Assembly (NCBI GenBank): GCA_012033055.1
Contig: JAAUPR010000033.1
Span: forward strand, 1-36,764
DNA: 36,764 bases
Source of the DNA: Limnothrix sp. RL_2_0
GTDB taxonomy: Bacteria; Cyanobacteriota; Cyanobacteriia; Cyanobacteriales; MRBY01
Direction of reading: 5' to 3'
Shown: one piece after another, positions 18,509 through 26,165 of the stretch
How the letters are laid out: each line of letters begins with the position of its first letter
Position numbering within the stretch: the stretch's first letter is position 1
Translations under genes and position numbers: made by a program
The notes under the pieces: generated by a model
Databases searched by the model: none
What the model was told of the DNA's origin: nothing
Seen by the model: only the letters and a program-made list of their open reading frames with translations

Positions 18509-21217
18509 ATGAGCCGTGATGCGCTGATTGTCGGGATTAGTCAGTATCAATATCTAAAAAAGCTGAATGCTCCGGCTGTGGATGCGGAGGCGATCGCCCA
18601 ATGTCTAGAAAAAGATGGAGATTTTCGGGTGACGCGGCTACCGGAAAAGATTGTCACGGACGATGGTCTAAAAAAGCCTGAGGTTTCGGGGACACAGAGT
18701 GTTAGCCAAGATAAATTAGAAGCGGCATTAGAAAAACTCTTTTTGCCGGAGAGTTCCCAAGCGCCGGACACAGCACTATTTTATTTTTCGGGGCATGGGC
18801 TACCAGATAGCTCAAGACTGAATGACGAAAAGGGTTTTTTAGCGGTTAGTGGGACAGATCCAAAAAATCCGAAAACAGGGATTTCGTTTCGCTGGTTGCA
18901 ATGTCTACTCGCGAAAAGTCCGGTAAAACAACAAATTATTTGGCTGGATTGTTGCCACAGTGGCGGTGTAATTATCAATGTCGGGGCGGCGAATCCGGGG
19001 AATGGGTCAAGTCGAGATCGGTGTTTTATTGCGTCATCGCGGGATTTTGAAAGTTCTTGGTCGGATCTAAATAGTCCCTACAGTGTGATGACAAAGGCTT
19101 TGTTGGATGGGCTGGAACCCAATCGTTTACCGGGGCGTTGGATTGATACGTTTGCGCTAGCGGATTATGTCAATCAGCAACTCCAAGGGGAATTACAAAC
19201 GCCGATTTGTACGAACTTTGGGGAGGCAATTAAGCTCACGCGCTCAGATCAGGTGGAAGCGGTAGAAAAGCCAGACACTCAAACGGATAGTGGTATTTGT
19301 CCTTACAAGGGGCTGGAGTTTTTTGATTGTAATGACGAAGACCCCAAATATTTTTTCGGGCGGGATAAGTTGGTCGATGAGCTATTGGACAAGGTGCGCA
19401 CGTCGAATTTTATGGCCTTGGTGGGTGCGTCGGGCAATGGTAAGTCTTCAGTGCTGAGAGCGGGATTATTGCATCAACTGAAGATTGGGCGACGGATTAC
19501 GGGTAGTGAAAATTGGCAAATTCGGATCACGCGACCCGATAAAAATCCGCTAGAAAATCTGGCGTTAGCTTTTGTGGCTGAGGATTTGTCGGATCTGGAT
19601 CGGGCGGCAGAATTGGGCAAAGCGAAAGGATTGCTAGAGGAAGGAGCGGAGGGTTTAAAGCGATTAATTCAGGTGTCTTCTGCACCGAGGGTGATTCTGG
19701 TGATCGATCAGTTTGAGGAGGTGTTTACCCGCTGTGAAGGTCAGGAGGAACGGGAAGCGTATTTGGCTTGTTTGATGGGGGCTTTGGCGGGAACGGAAGC
19801 AAAGCTCTGTCTGATTATTGCGATGCGGGCAGATTTTGTTGGGAAATGTTTAGAGCATGAATACAGTGGGCTAGCGCAACGGGTACAGGAAAATATGATT
19901 TCGGTGTTGCCCATGCAAAAGGCGGAACTGGAAGCGGCAATTTGTCAGCCTGCAAACCAGGTGGGGCTAGAGGTAGAGCAAACCTTGGTGACGCAAATGC
20001 TTAATGAAATTGCGGGTGCGCCGGGGAGTTTGCCGTTGTTGCAATATACGCTCAAGGAACTGTGGCAGCGGCGGGAAAAGAATCAACTGACTTTCGCGGC
20101 ATATCAGGAGCTGGGTGGGATTACGGGGACGCTGGATAAACGGGCGACGGAAATTTATAACGGTTTTGGGACGAAGATAGAAAAGGATGCGGTGCGGCAT
20201 ATTTTTCTGAAGTTGACGCAGCTAGGGGATGGGACAGAGGACACAAGGCGGCGGGTGTTGCAGAGTAATCTCATCGCTGAACCGAAATATTCAGCGGCAT
20301 TAATCGAAAAGGCGATCGCGAAACTGGCTGATCCAGAAAACCGTTTAATCGTTACTAGCGAAGTAACTCGGAAAGGAGCAAAGGAAGAACGGCAGGCCAT
20401 TGTAGATGTTGCCCATGAAGCACTGATTCGGAATTGGCGGCTTCTACGGCAATGGCTCGGAGAAAATCGGGATCGGCTACGGCAGCAACGGAAAATTGAG
20501 GCGAGCGCGGAGTCATGGCGGGAGCAAGGGCAGAAAAAAGGTTATCTGTTGCAGGGGTTGCCGCTCAATGAGGCAAAGCTATTTCAACAAGTACATCAAG
20601 AGGATTTTCCGTTATCAGATATTGCACGGCAGTTTATTAAAAAAAGTCTGCGGCATAGGCAAATCACGCGACTAAAGACAGCAAGTTGGTTGTTGATTCC
20701 GGCTGTGGTCGTTGGTGGTTTTATCGAAGCGCAATATCGAGAAAATAGCGTTAAGCAAGACTATGCGATGATTGCCAGCAACTCAGGAGACTATGGCGAA
20801 AGAAAGGCTGCACTAGATCTGATCAAAGGGTGTAAAGAACGAAGAGAGATTGACTGGTTAGCACCATATTTAGCGGAGCGAGTTTTTGGTAATTGTCGGA
20901 CATTGCAAAGGGCCAACCTCAGAAATGCCGACCTCCGTTTTGCCGACCTCATAGATGCCGACCTCAGCAAAAGTATATTTCTGGCTACTGATTTACGACG
21001 TGCAAAAAACGTGGCTCAAGAGCAATTCGTCGGAGCAGAACGACCATTCCTCTGCAATGTCGCTTTTCCAGAAAATATCATTGACATTGACCCAAATCGA
21101 GATTGCGATCAACTTTCTCAAATCCTTGCAGATCGAGATCTTTGGATGAATTTAGAAGATGCTCAAGACTATGTGAATAAAGCAAGAACAAAAGTATTCC
21201 CCGAACTTGAAGATTAA
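18509..21217 (+). CDS. Orthocaspase - STAND NTPase - pentapeptide repeat protein
   Basis: A 902-aa multidomain protein. Residues 1-245 are a peptidase C14 (caspase/orthocaspase) domain with an intact dyad: His96 in FYFSGHG and Cys149 in LDCCHSGG. Residues ~262-640 are a STAND-type P-loop NTPase introduced by CPYKGLEFF and YFFGRD. Walker A is GASGNGKSS (306-314), Walker B VILVIDQFEE (395-404), followed by the helical region GAPGSLPLLQYTLKELW and VDVAHEALIRNWRLLRQW. A hydrophobic helix lies near 726-744 (WLLIPAVVVGGFIEAQ). A short run of pentapeptide repeats (ANLRNADLRFADLIDADLSK) lies at 800-820, where WD40 or TPR sensors often sit. The architecture is NLR-like: C-terminal sensor, NTPase switch, protease output. 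The trigger and the protease target are unknown. It lies beside a Trypco1 gene and toxin-antitoxin genes. Confidence 0.9.
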   Translation: MSRDALIVGISQYQYLKKLNAPAVDAEAIAQCLEKDGDFRVTRLPEKIVTDDGLKKPEVSGTQSVSQDKLEAALEKLFLPESSQAPDTALFYFSGHGLPDSSRLNDEKGFLAVSGTDPKNPKTGISFRWLQCLLAKSPVKQQIIWLDCCHSGGVIINVGAANPGNGSSRDRCFIASSRDFESSWSDLNSPYSVMTKALLDGLEPNRLPGRWIDTFALADYVNQQLQGELQTPICTNFGEAIKLTRSDQVEAVEKPDTQTDSGICPYKGLEFFDCNDEDPKYFFGRDKLVDELLDKVRTSNFMALVGASGNGKSSVLRAGLLHQLKIGRRITGSENWQIRITRPDKNPLENLALAFVAEDLSDLDRAAELGKAKGLLEEGAEGLKRLIQVSSAPRVILVIDQFEEVFTRCEGQEEREAYLACLMGALAGTEAKLCLIIAMRADFVGKCLEHEYSGLAQRVQENMISVLPMQKAELEAAICQPANQVGLEVEQTLVTQMLNEIAGAPGSLPLLQYTLKELWQRREKNQLTFAAYQELGGITGTLDKRATEIYNGFGTKIEKDAVRHIFLKLTQLGDGTEDTRRRVLQSNLIAEPKYSAALIEKAIAKLADPENRLIVTSEVTRKGAKEERQAIVDVAHEALIRNWRLLRQWLGENRDRLRQQRKIEASAESWREQGQKKGYLLQGLPLNEAKLFQQVHQEDFPLSDIARQFIKKSLRHRQITRLKTASWLLIPAVVVGGFIEAQYRENSVKQDYAMIASNSGDYGERKAALDLIKGCKERREIDWLAPYLAERVFGNCRTLQRANLRNADLRFADLIDADLSKSIFLATDLRRAKNVAQEQFVGAERPFLCNVAFPENIIDIDPNRDCDQLSQILADRDLWMNLEDAQDYVNKARTKVFPELED

Positions 21218-21416
21218 AGATATTTCTTACGACAAAAAATCTCGGTAGGATGGGTGACGCGAGGAGATATTCATTTCACAAACCAGTCATTTTCTATCGA
21301 GCACAACCCATCAATTTCGATATATTTTTACCCTCAAAAAAGATGCGTTAAGACGCAGATTCAGATCTTCGATTCCTAAAGTAATAAAATGTAAGCAAAA
21401 AGGAGAATCATTTAAA

Positions 21417-21641
21417 ATGCCGGATTCGATACTTTTAGAAAAAATTAATGCCTTACCCGATGCCCTGAAAACAGAAGTCGAACATTACATCGAGTTTCTG
21501 TTAGAGAAATATGCCAAGACCTCATCCGAAGCCCCAACTTCAGAACCCAAAAAATATCGACAAGCAGGCATTCTCGCCGGAAAAATCTGGATGTCCGACG
21601 ATTTCGACGAACCCCTTGAGGAGATGAAGGAGTACATGTAA
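21417..21641 (+). CDS. DUF2281 antitoxin-like protein
   Basis: A 74-aa protein starting MPDSILLEKINALPDALKTE, the pattern of DUF2281 proteins, which precede PIN-domain toxins in many cyanobacteria. The N-terminal half is predicted helical (LEKINALPDALKTEVEHYIE). The C-terminal half (AGILAGKIWMSDDFDEPLEEM) is the part that typically wraps the toxin. A strong ribosome-binding site (AAGGAG, 21400-21405) stands 11 bp before the ATG. The stop codon TAA is immediately followed by the ATG of the PIN gene, as in a translationally coupled pair. Antitoxin and autorepressor functions are inferred from family and position. Confidence 0.82.
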   Translation: MPDSILLEKINALPDALKTEVEHYIEFLLEKYAKTSSEAPTSEPKKYRQAGILAGKIWMSDDFDEPLEEMKEYM

Positions 21642-22019
21642 ATGCTATTAGATACTCATACTTTGATTTGGTTTTTAGAAAATGATACGAAATTACCTGA
21701 AGATACGAGAAACACTATCGAAACAACCGAGAAAATCTGTGTGAGCATCGTCATTCTTTGGGAAATGGCGATCAAAGTCAATATCAATAAACTCAAACTT
21801 GGCTATGAATTTTCTGATTTGCCTACATTATTAAACCAACTCAATATTCAAATTCTGGATATCACTTTTTCTGATCTAGATATTTATACAGCACTACCAT
21901 TACATCACCGCGACCCTTTTGACCGTTTGATTATTACCCAAGCACAAAATAGATCATTGGCTATTATCAGCAAAGACGAAAACTTCAACAAATATTCACT
22001 GCCAATACTTTGGGGTTAA
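21642..22019 (+). CDS. PIN-domain toxin (VapC-like ribonuclease)
   Basis: A 125-aa PIN-domain protein of the COG3744 type. The acidic residues of the active site are visible: Asp4 in LLDTHTLIWFLE, Glu in ILWEMAIKV (~44), and the pair in HHRDPFDRLIITQA (~90-95), with a further Asp in IISKDENF. Such proteins are magnesium-dependent RNases that act as toxins when released from their antitoxin. The gene begins directly at the stop of the DUF2281 gene and reads complete, with no frame break. It lies between the caspase-STAND gene and a decayed HEPN/MNT pair. Confidence 0.9.
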   Translation: MLLDTHTLIWFLENDTKLPEDTRNTIETTEKICVSIVILWEMAIKVNINKLKLGYEFSDLPTLLNQLNIQILDITFSDLDIYTALPLHHRDPFDRLIITQAQNRSLAIISKDENFNKYSLPILWG

Positions 22020-22060
22020 AGAAAGATTCTTAATTAAATATCCTCACTAAATCTCACTCA

Positions 22061-22233
22061 TCAAATAAGACTTTTCAAAAGCATTTGACCACTGTCCTGT
22101 AGTTTGGGTAAATCAGTGGCGATCGCCTCCCAAACTCTCTCCAGATTAATGCTATTGCGATAATCCTGCACCAAAACATTTCTAAAACCAGGCAGCTGTG
22201 TTCCAAATAAGCCCGATCTTTCCTTTTTTTCAT
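22061..22233 (-). pseudogene. HEPN (HepT-like/DUF86) toxin remnant
   Basis: Only the two ends of a HEPN toxin gene remain. The N-terminus MKKRKDRAYLEH starts at 22233 and overlaps the MNT stop as ATGA, the usual coupling. After ~12 codons it runs into a different frame that encodes the C-terminus, LPGFRNVLVQDYRNSINLERVWEAI in two stretches, ending KLQDSGQMLLKSLI with stop at 22061. About 50-60 central codons are gone, and the joined frames do not match. The toxin motif RN-x(3-4)-H-x-Y reads RNVLVQDY, with Gln in place of the catalytic His. It would normally be a ~115-aa RNase toxin; this copy cannot be active. Confidence 0.7.
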
Positions 22234-22523
22234 AGGGCGATCGCCTCCGCCATCACTTGATTTTTGATGAGATGACTTAGACCTTTTTCCGTGACAACAT
22301 CGATTTCACAACCCAAGAAACCTTTTAAATCCATCAGCAAACCACCGGGAAACCAAGGCGTGATTTGCTCTAGATCACAATCAATCAAAAAATCAATATC
22401 GCTTGTGTTCGTCTCCTCACCCTGTGCCACCGATCCGAAGATCCGCACATTAAACGCACCATGCTTTGCGGAAATCTCTAGAATCTCTGCTCATTTTTCT
22501 TGTAGCTTCTCTTTGAGTTTCAT
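22230..22523 (-). pseudogene. MNT (MntA-like) nucleotidyltransferase antitoxin with a nonsense codon
   Basis: The reading frame from ATG at 22523 runs MKLKEKLQEK, then TGA (22493-22491), then continues in the same frame AEILEISAKHGAFNVRIFGS to the stop at 22230. Without the stop it would be a normal ~97-aa minimal nucleotidyltransferase. The nucleotidyl-transfer motif GSVAQGEETNTSDIDFLID is intact. MNT proteins neutralise partner HEPN toxins by AMPylation (MntA-HepT). The TGA probably replaces a CGA Arg codon, so a C-to-T change rather than an indel. A GTG at 22448 could start a shortened protein lacking the first helix. It begins 14 bp after the Uma2 stop, so all three genes may once have shared a transcript. 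Confidence 0.75.
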
Positions 22524-22536
22524 CGCCAGATCTGAA

Positions 22537-23100
22537 TTATCTAAATACCTGATCCACAGCCATTTCAAACTCTGGTAATAACGGCGAAATAAGTTTGTCA
22601 TTGCTAAATAACGTACAAACTAATTCCAACTGAGCCTGATTACGCCGATAAATTTCAATTGTTTTTAGTCGCCAATTCATCACCCAATATTCCTGTACAC
22701 CGTATAGCGAATACAATTTTCGTTTAGTTTCCTTATCCCGCTGTTCATTGGTTTTCCCGGCAGACAGAATTTCAACGATCAATTCTGGTGCAACAGTGAA
22801 ATGTCCCGATTCATCAACGCCATTTTCGAGACGCTCATGGCTGACCCAAACCAAATCAGGAATAACCCCATCATCAGGTGAAAAAACAACACCCGGAGTC
22901 TCGAAAACACGACCTGAAGCCGTTTTTTCTGACCAATTTCCTAGTGCAATATGGAGCTGACTCGCTGCACTTTGGTGAAAAATGTGGGGCGCACGGGTCA
23001 CAAATAATTCTCCATCAATCACTTCATAGCGTTTCCAGCCGCCGTCATCGGGCATTGCCTCAAGATCTTGGACTGTCCAGCGAACTGCATTTGCAACCAT
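22537..23100 (-). CDS. Uma2-family (DUF820) putative endonuclease
   Basis: A 187-aa second Uma2/DUF820 protein. Core positions are YEVIDGELFVTRAPHIFHQ near the N-terminus, VIPDLVWVSHERL (PD motif Asp), ELIVEILSAGKTNEQRDKET (Glu and Lys of the PD-(D/E)XK-like site) and KLYSLYGVQEYWVMNW, a typical Uma2 ending to the core. It is complete and starts at ATG 23100. It is only distantly similar to the copy at 12.5 kb, so the two are not a recent duplication. Downstream lies the dead MNT gene on the same strand. Function in cyanobacteria is unknown; a nuclease fold is established for the family. Confidence 0.9.
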   Translation of the reverse strand: MVANAVRWTVQDLEAMPDDGGWKRYEVIDGELFVTRAPHIFHQSAASQLHIALGNWSEKTASGRVFETPGVVFSPDDGVIPDLVWVSHERLENGVDESGHFTVAPELIVEILSAGKTNEQRDKETKRKLYSLYGVQEYWVMNWRLKTIEIYRRNQAQLELVCTLFSNDKLISPLLPEFEMAVDQVFR

Positions 23101-23199
23101 GGTTCTCGTCGAGCATCAATACCTTAGTTTAGTCGATGAGAATAGAGGCGATCGCCCAGATATGACAAAATCTAGGGAACCAAAAATCGTTACGGGCGA

Positions 23200-24036
23200 A
23201 TGGTGATGCCAAAGATTTTCAATCTCAAAACTATCGGGACATATTTGCTCTTGGGGGCGATCGCCGTCGTGATGCTGTTCCCACTGTTATGGCTGTTGAG
23301 TACATCGCTCAAATCCCCCACCGAAAACATCTTTAGCTTTCCGCCCCAGCTCATCCCCGAAACCCCTACCCTGCAAAATTTCGTCACCGTCTGGCAAAAC
23401 CACCCCTTCGGACGCTACCTCTTCAATAGCACCCTGATTGCCGTCCTAACTGTCGTTTTCAATTTACTTTTCTGTTCCCTCGCCGCCTACCCACTCGCAC
23501 GACTAGATTTTCGCGGACGAGACATCATCTTTGCCACCGTCGTTTCGACGATCATGATACCCTTCCAAATCGTCATGATTCCCCTGTTCGTCCTCACCGT
23601 ACAGCTCGGTTTACGCAATACCTATCTCGGCATCATTTTTCCGAGCCTAGCCTCCGCCTTCGGTATTTTTCTCCTGCGCCAAGCCTTTCAGGGCGTGCCT
23701 AAAGAACTCGAAGAAGCAGGCAGAATTGATGGCTGTTCAGAACTGGGCATTTGGTGGCACATCATGATTCCGGCAGTGCGTCCGGCGTTAATTACCCTCG
23801 CAATCTTTGTCTTTATCGGCTCATGGAGCGATTTTCTTTGGCCGCTGATCGTCATTGATCGCCCCGAATTTTATACCCTACCCCTCGGCGTTGCGACCCT
23901 TGCGGGACAGTTTTCCCTCGATTGGCGTTTGGTTGCCGCCGGATCCATTATTTCGTTATTACCCGTAATGACTTTGTTCGCCTTTGTCCAGCAATACATC
24001 ATCCCCACCGACAGCGGCAGCGGTGTAAAAGGTTAA
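23200..24036 (+). CDS. Carbohydrate ABC transporter permease (MalG/GgtD type)
   Basis: A 278-aa inner-membrane permease with six predicted transmembrane segments and the EAA loop EEAGRIDGCSELGIWWHIMI (about residues 190-210) that docks to the ATPase. MalG-type features are the early TSLKSPTENIFSFPPQ and the segment NFVTVWQNHPFGRYLFNST. It is typical of the second permease of a sugar or glucosylglycerol importer. The start ATG at 23200 (MVMPKIFN) is preceded by TTACGGGCGA, without a clear ribosome-binding site; a second ATG lies two codons in. No partner permease, binding protein or ATPase gene is nearby, so the transporter parts must be encoded elsewhere. The stop interlocks with the holB stop. 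Confidence 0.92.
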   Translation: MVMPKIFNLKTIGTYLLLGAIAVVMLFPLLWLLSTSLKSPTENIFSFPPQLIPETPTLQNFVTVWQNHPFGRYLFNSTLIAVLTVVFNLLFCSLAAYPLARLDFRGRDIIFATVVSTIMIPFQIVMIPLFVLTVQLGLRNTYLGIIFPSLASAFGIFLLRQAFQGVPKELEEAGRIDGCSELGIWWHIMIPAVRPALITLAIFVFIGSWSDFLWPLIVIDRPEFYTLPLGVATLAGQFSLDWRLVAAGSIISLLPVMTLFAFVQQYIIPTDSGSGVKG

Positions 24037-24977
24037 CCGCAATTTTGCAAAAAAAATGTTTCCCACACCAAGCGTGGCTGCACATACCCTCGCAAATATT
24101 TTCGGGTCTCTTCCAAGCGTTTAATCGGCTCACTGCGGCGAGAACTTTGCCAATATTGATACTGCAAATAATCAATCAATCGCATTTGCACTTCTGTCTC
24201 CAACGCCGCTGTTAATTCCTTCGCTAGGGTCAACGCCATAAGCGGTTCCGTCGGTAATATTTTCAGTTTTTGCAACAACTCCTGCGGCACGTTACTCAGC
24301 ATTTCGTAAATGGCGATCGCCTCCCCCGGACTCCCTTGGGCGATCGCCAAGATCGTTTCATCCTCCAAAATATGCTGATACCCCTTCTCCGTCAGAATTG
24401 TCACCACATCCTCCACCGCAAGGCGATAAAACGGAATCTTTTGGCAACGGGATACCAACGTCGGCAAAATACTATCCGCACTCGGAGCCAATAAAACTAG
24501 CGTCGCCTTACCCGGTTCCTCCAAAGTTTTCAGCAACGCATTCGCCGGAGATTCTGCCATCGTTTGCGCCTCTTCGATCACAACCATACAGCGGGGAGCC
24601 TCCAGAGGCGGACGAGCTAAAAATTGCCCAATTTGCCGAATTTGTTCGATCCGAATTTGCGGTGCAGCCTTCCGTTTTAGACCCGCTTCCTGCGCTTGAC
24701 TAGGCGTGTAGAGTTTGCCCTGATGCTGATAAGTCGGCTCAACCCATAACAAATCTGGATGATTATTTTTGTGAAGCTTATAACGAATCAACCGCTGCGC
24801 CTCCGGCGATATACCCCGAGTCATTAGCTCCGTACTAAAACCCCTTGCAGCCAAGCCCCGTCCGATTCCTGCCGCCCCCGCAAACAAATATGCAGGCGCA
24901 ATCCGATCAGCGGCGATCGCCTGTCGAAGCAACACCACAGCCTGAGATTGTCCCAACACCTGATCCAGAGAAATCAT
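24033..24977 (-). CDS. holB: DNA polymerase III delta-prime subunit
   Basis: A 314-aa AAA+-fold clamp-loader subunit. The N-terminus ISLDQVLGQSQAVVLLRQAI matches the delta-prime family. The P-loop is altered to AGAAGIGRGLAA, with Arg where an ATP-binding Lys is usual, in keeping with delta-prime not hydrolysing ATP. Sensor-like segments VVIEEAQTMAESPANALLKT and EEPGKATLVLLAPSADSILPTLVSRC follow; the latter contains the SRC motif characteristic of clamp loaders, which supplies the arginine finger. No zinc-binding Cys cluster is seen in the first half. Start is ATG 24977. The C-terminus overlaps the permease stop by 4 bp on the opposite strand. Confidence 0.93.
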   Translation of the reverse strand: MISLDQVLGQSQAVVLLRQAIAADRIAPAYLFAGAAGIGRGLAARGFSTELMTRGISPEAQRLIRYKLHKNNHPDLLWVEPTYQHQGKLYTPSQAQEAGLKRKAAPQIRIEQIRQIGQFLARPPLEAPRCMVVIEEAQTMAESPANALLKTLEEPGKATLVLLAPSADSILPTLVSRCQKIPFYRLAVEDVVTILTEKGYQHILEDETILAIAQGSPGEAIAIYEMLSNVPQELLQKLKILPTEPLMALTLAKELTAALETEVQMRLIDYLQYQYWQSSRRSEPIKRLEETRKYLRGYVQPRLVWETFFLQNCG

Positions 24978-25047
24978 GCGAAACCCCCCTCATTCTGTAA
25001 TATTAGAAGACGATGCCCTAGTATCCCATCGAATCAAAAGCATTTTT

Positions 25048-25398
25048 ATGGCGCGTTATACCTGCTCCTACATTGTCGTAGGACTGACCGAAAAAGAAAT
25101 GATCGCATCCCTAAAGGACATTATCCAAGAATGCGACCTCAACCTGACCTACGAAACAGGCGGGTATCTCATGGCGAAGGAAAAACCCGGCAAAGTCTCC
25201 TTCATCAAACTAGTCGAACTTGAAATACTCTTCGACCGCAACAAAATTGATCAAGGACAACTCCAAATCGATTTTGTCGTCAAAAACGAAGAACTCCCCC
25301 TCCAGACCAAAAACCATTGCCAAAGTATCTTTGAAGGCATCAAGACAGCAGCCAATCGCCAAGAAAAATGGCAACTCGAAACAGAAATAATTGATTAA
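25048..25398 (+). CDS. Unrecognised small protein
   Basis: A 116-aa protein I do not recognise. I use the ATG at 25048 (MARYTCSYIVVGL). The frame is open back to 24976, but the extra residues would overlap the promoter region shared with holB. The sequence alternates strands and helices: YTCSYIVVGLTEKEMIASLK, VSFIKLVELEILF, GQLQIDFVVKNEELPLQTK. It ends in a charged helix (TAANRQEKWQLETEIID). There is no signal peptide or membrane segment. It is 88 bp upstream of psb28 on the same strand, so a link to photosystem assembly is conceivable but unproven. Confidence 0.7.
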   Translation: MARYTCSYIVVGLTEKEMIASLKDIIQECDLNLTYETGGYLMAKEKPGKVSFIKLVELEILFDRNKIDQGQLQIDFVVKNEELPLQTKNHCQSIFEGIKTAANRQEKWQLETEIID

Positions 25399-25486
25399 TT
25401 CACCATTCATCTACCGAAAGCCATACCAAAAAACTGTGAGTCTGTGAGAAAATTACAACAAACCTATACAAAACAACATTTTAATT

Positions 25487-25825
25487 ATGGCTGTTATCCA
25501 GTTTTCCCAAGGTATTGACGAGCCCAAAGTTCCCGATATTCGTCTGACTCGCGCCCCCGACGGTAGCACTGGTACAGCAGTATTCACCTTTGAAGATCCC
25601 GCTGCCCTAGCCCAAGAAAGTACCGATGAAATTACCGGCATGTATCTCATTGACGACGAAGGCGAAATCATTACCCGCGAAGTTAAAGGGAAATTCTACG
25701 ATGGAAAAGCTAGAGTTATCGAAGCCCGTCTCATCATGCGATCGCCAGCAGAATGGGATCGCTTTATGCGGTTTATGGAACGCTACGGCAAAGACAACGG
25801 CTTAGAATTCACCAAAGCAAACTAA
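25487..25825 (+). CDS. psb28: Photosystem II assembly protein Psb28
   Basis: A 112-aa protein matching Psb28 along its whole length: [18 protein letters not shown], then [29 protein letters not shown] and [20 protein letters not shown]. Psb28 binds the cytoplasmic face of photosystem II assembly intermediates around CP47 and is absent from the mature complex. It is soluble and small, as expected for the family. A short tandem repeat (CTGTGAGT/CTGTGAGA, near 25434-25449) lies upstream. A strong intrinsic terminator follows at 25869-25910. The gene marks the window as cyanobacterial. Confidence 0.97.
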   Translation: MAVIQFSQGIDEPKVPDIRLTRAPDGSTGTAVFTFEDPAALAQESTDEITGMYLIDDEGEIITREVKGKFYDGKARVIEARLIMRSPAEWDRFMRFMERYGKDNGLEFTKAN

Positions 25826-25868
25826 AACAGAACCTCGACCAGAGCAATCCATCCCCATGGAACAACCA

Positions 25869-25910
25869 AAAGGAAAGTCCCCCCATAACACCGAGACTTT
25901 CCTTTTTTTT
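25869..25910 (+). terminator. Rho-independent terminator after psb28
   Basis: The stem AAAGGAAAGTC (25869-25879) pairs with GACTTTCCTTT (25895-25905). The loop is 15 bases, and the T-run continues to 25910. It lies 44 bp after the psb28 stop. Confidence 0.9.
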
Positions 25911-26165
25911 ATCGCCTAACATCACGCCAATTCACCCAGCCCAAAAACTCAGTGCAGATATCCGTCTCCCTTGTCGCGTTTTCCGCCCACTCCCTGAGAG
26001 AAAAGAGAATGATACGATAAATGGCAATATGGACAGCACATTGTGTTTTTCGTCACAATCCCCAATTAACATCACATTGACTCTTGCCCCCCGCCGATAT
26101 AGCGATGGGTCATCCTAAAAAACTTTTCCAATAATTCCCCTTTATCTGTTTGTAAAAAAAATCCT
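25911..26165 (+). promoter_or_regulatory. secA leader and possible promoter
   Basis: The gap between psb28 and secA is 340 bp including the terminator. I see no ORF or RNA gene here. A weak sigma-70-type promoter, TTGACT (26077-26082) and TATAGC (26098-26103) with a short 15-bp spacer, would drive secA. The bases just before the ATG are A-rich, without a clear Shine-Dalgarno sequence. Confidence 0.3.

Noticed and set aside
18443-18550. Upstream extension of the Trypco1 frame by 36 codons.
   Set aside because: It would overlap the first 42 bases of the divergent caspase-STAND gene, and the family starts near the GAVIYVEIP strand, which the ATG at 18442 accommodates.
21218-21416. Gap before the DUF2281 gene as a gene remnant.
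   Set aside because: It has GGTAGGATGGGTGACG-like fragments but no continuous frame, and only the ribosome-binding site at 21400 is clear.
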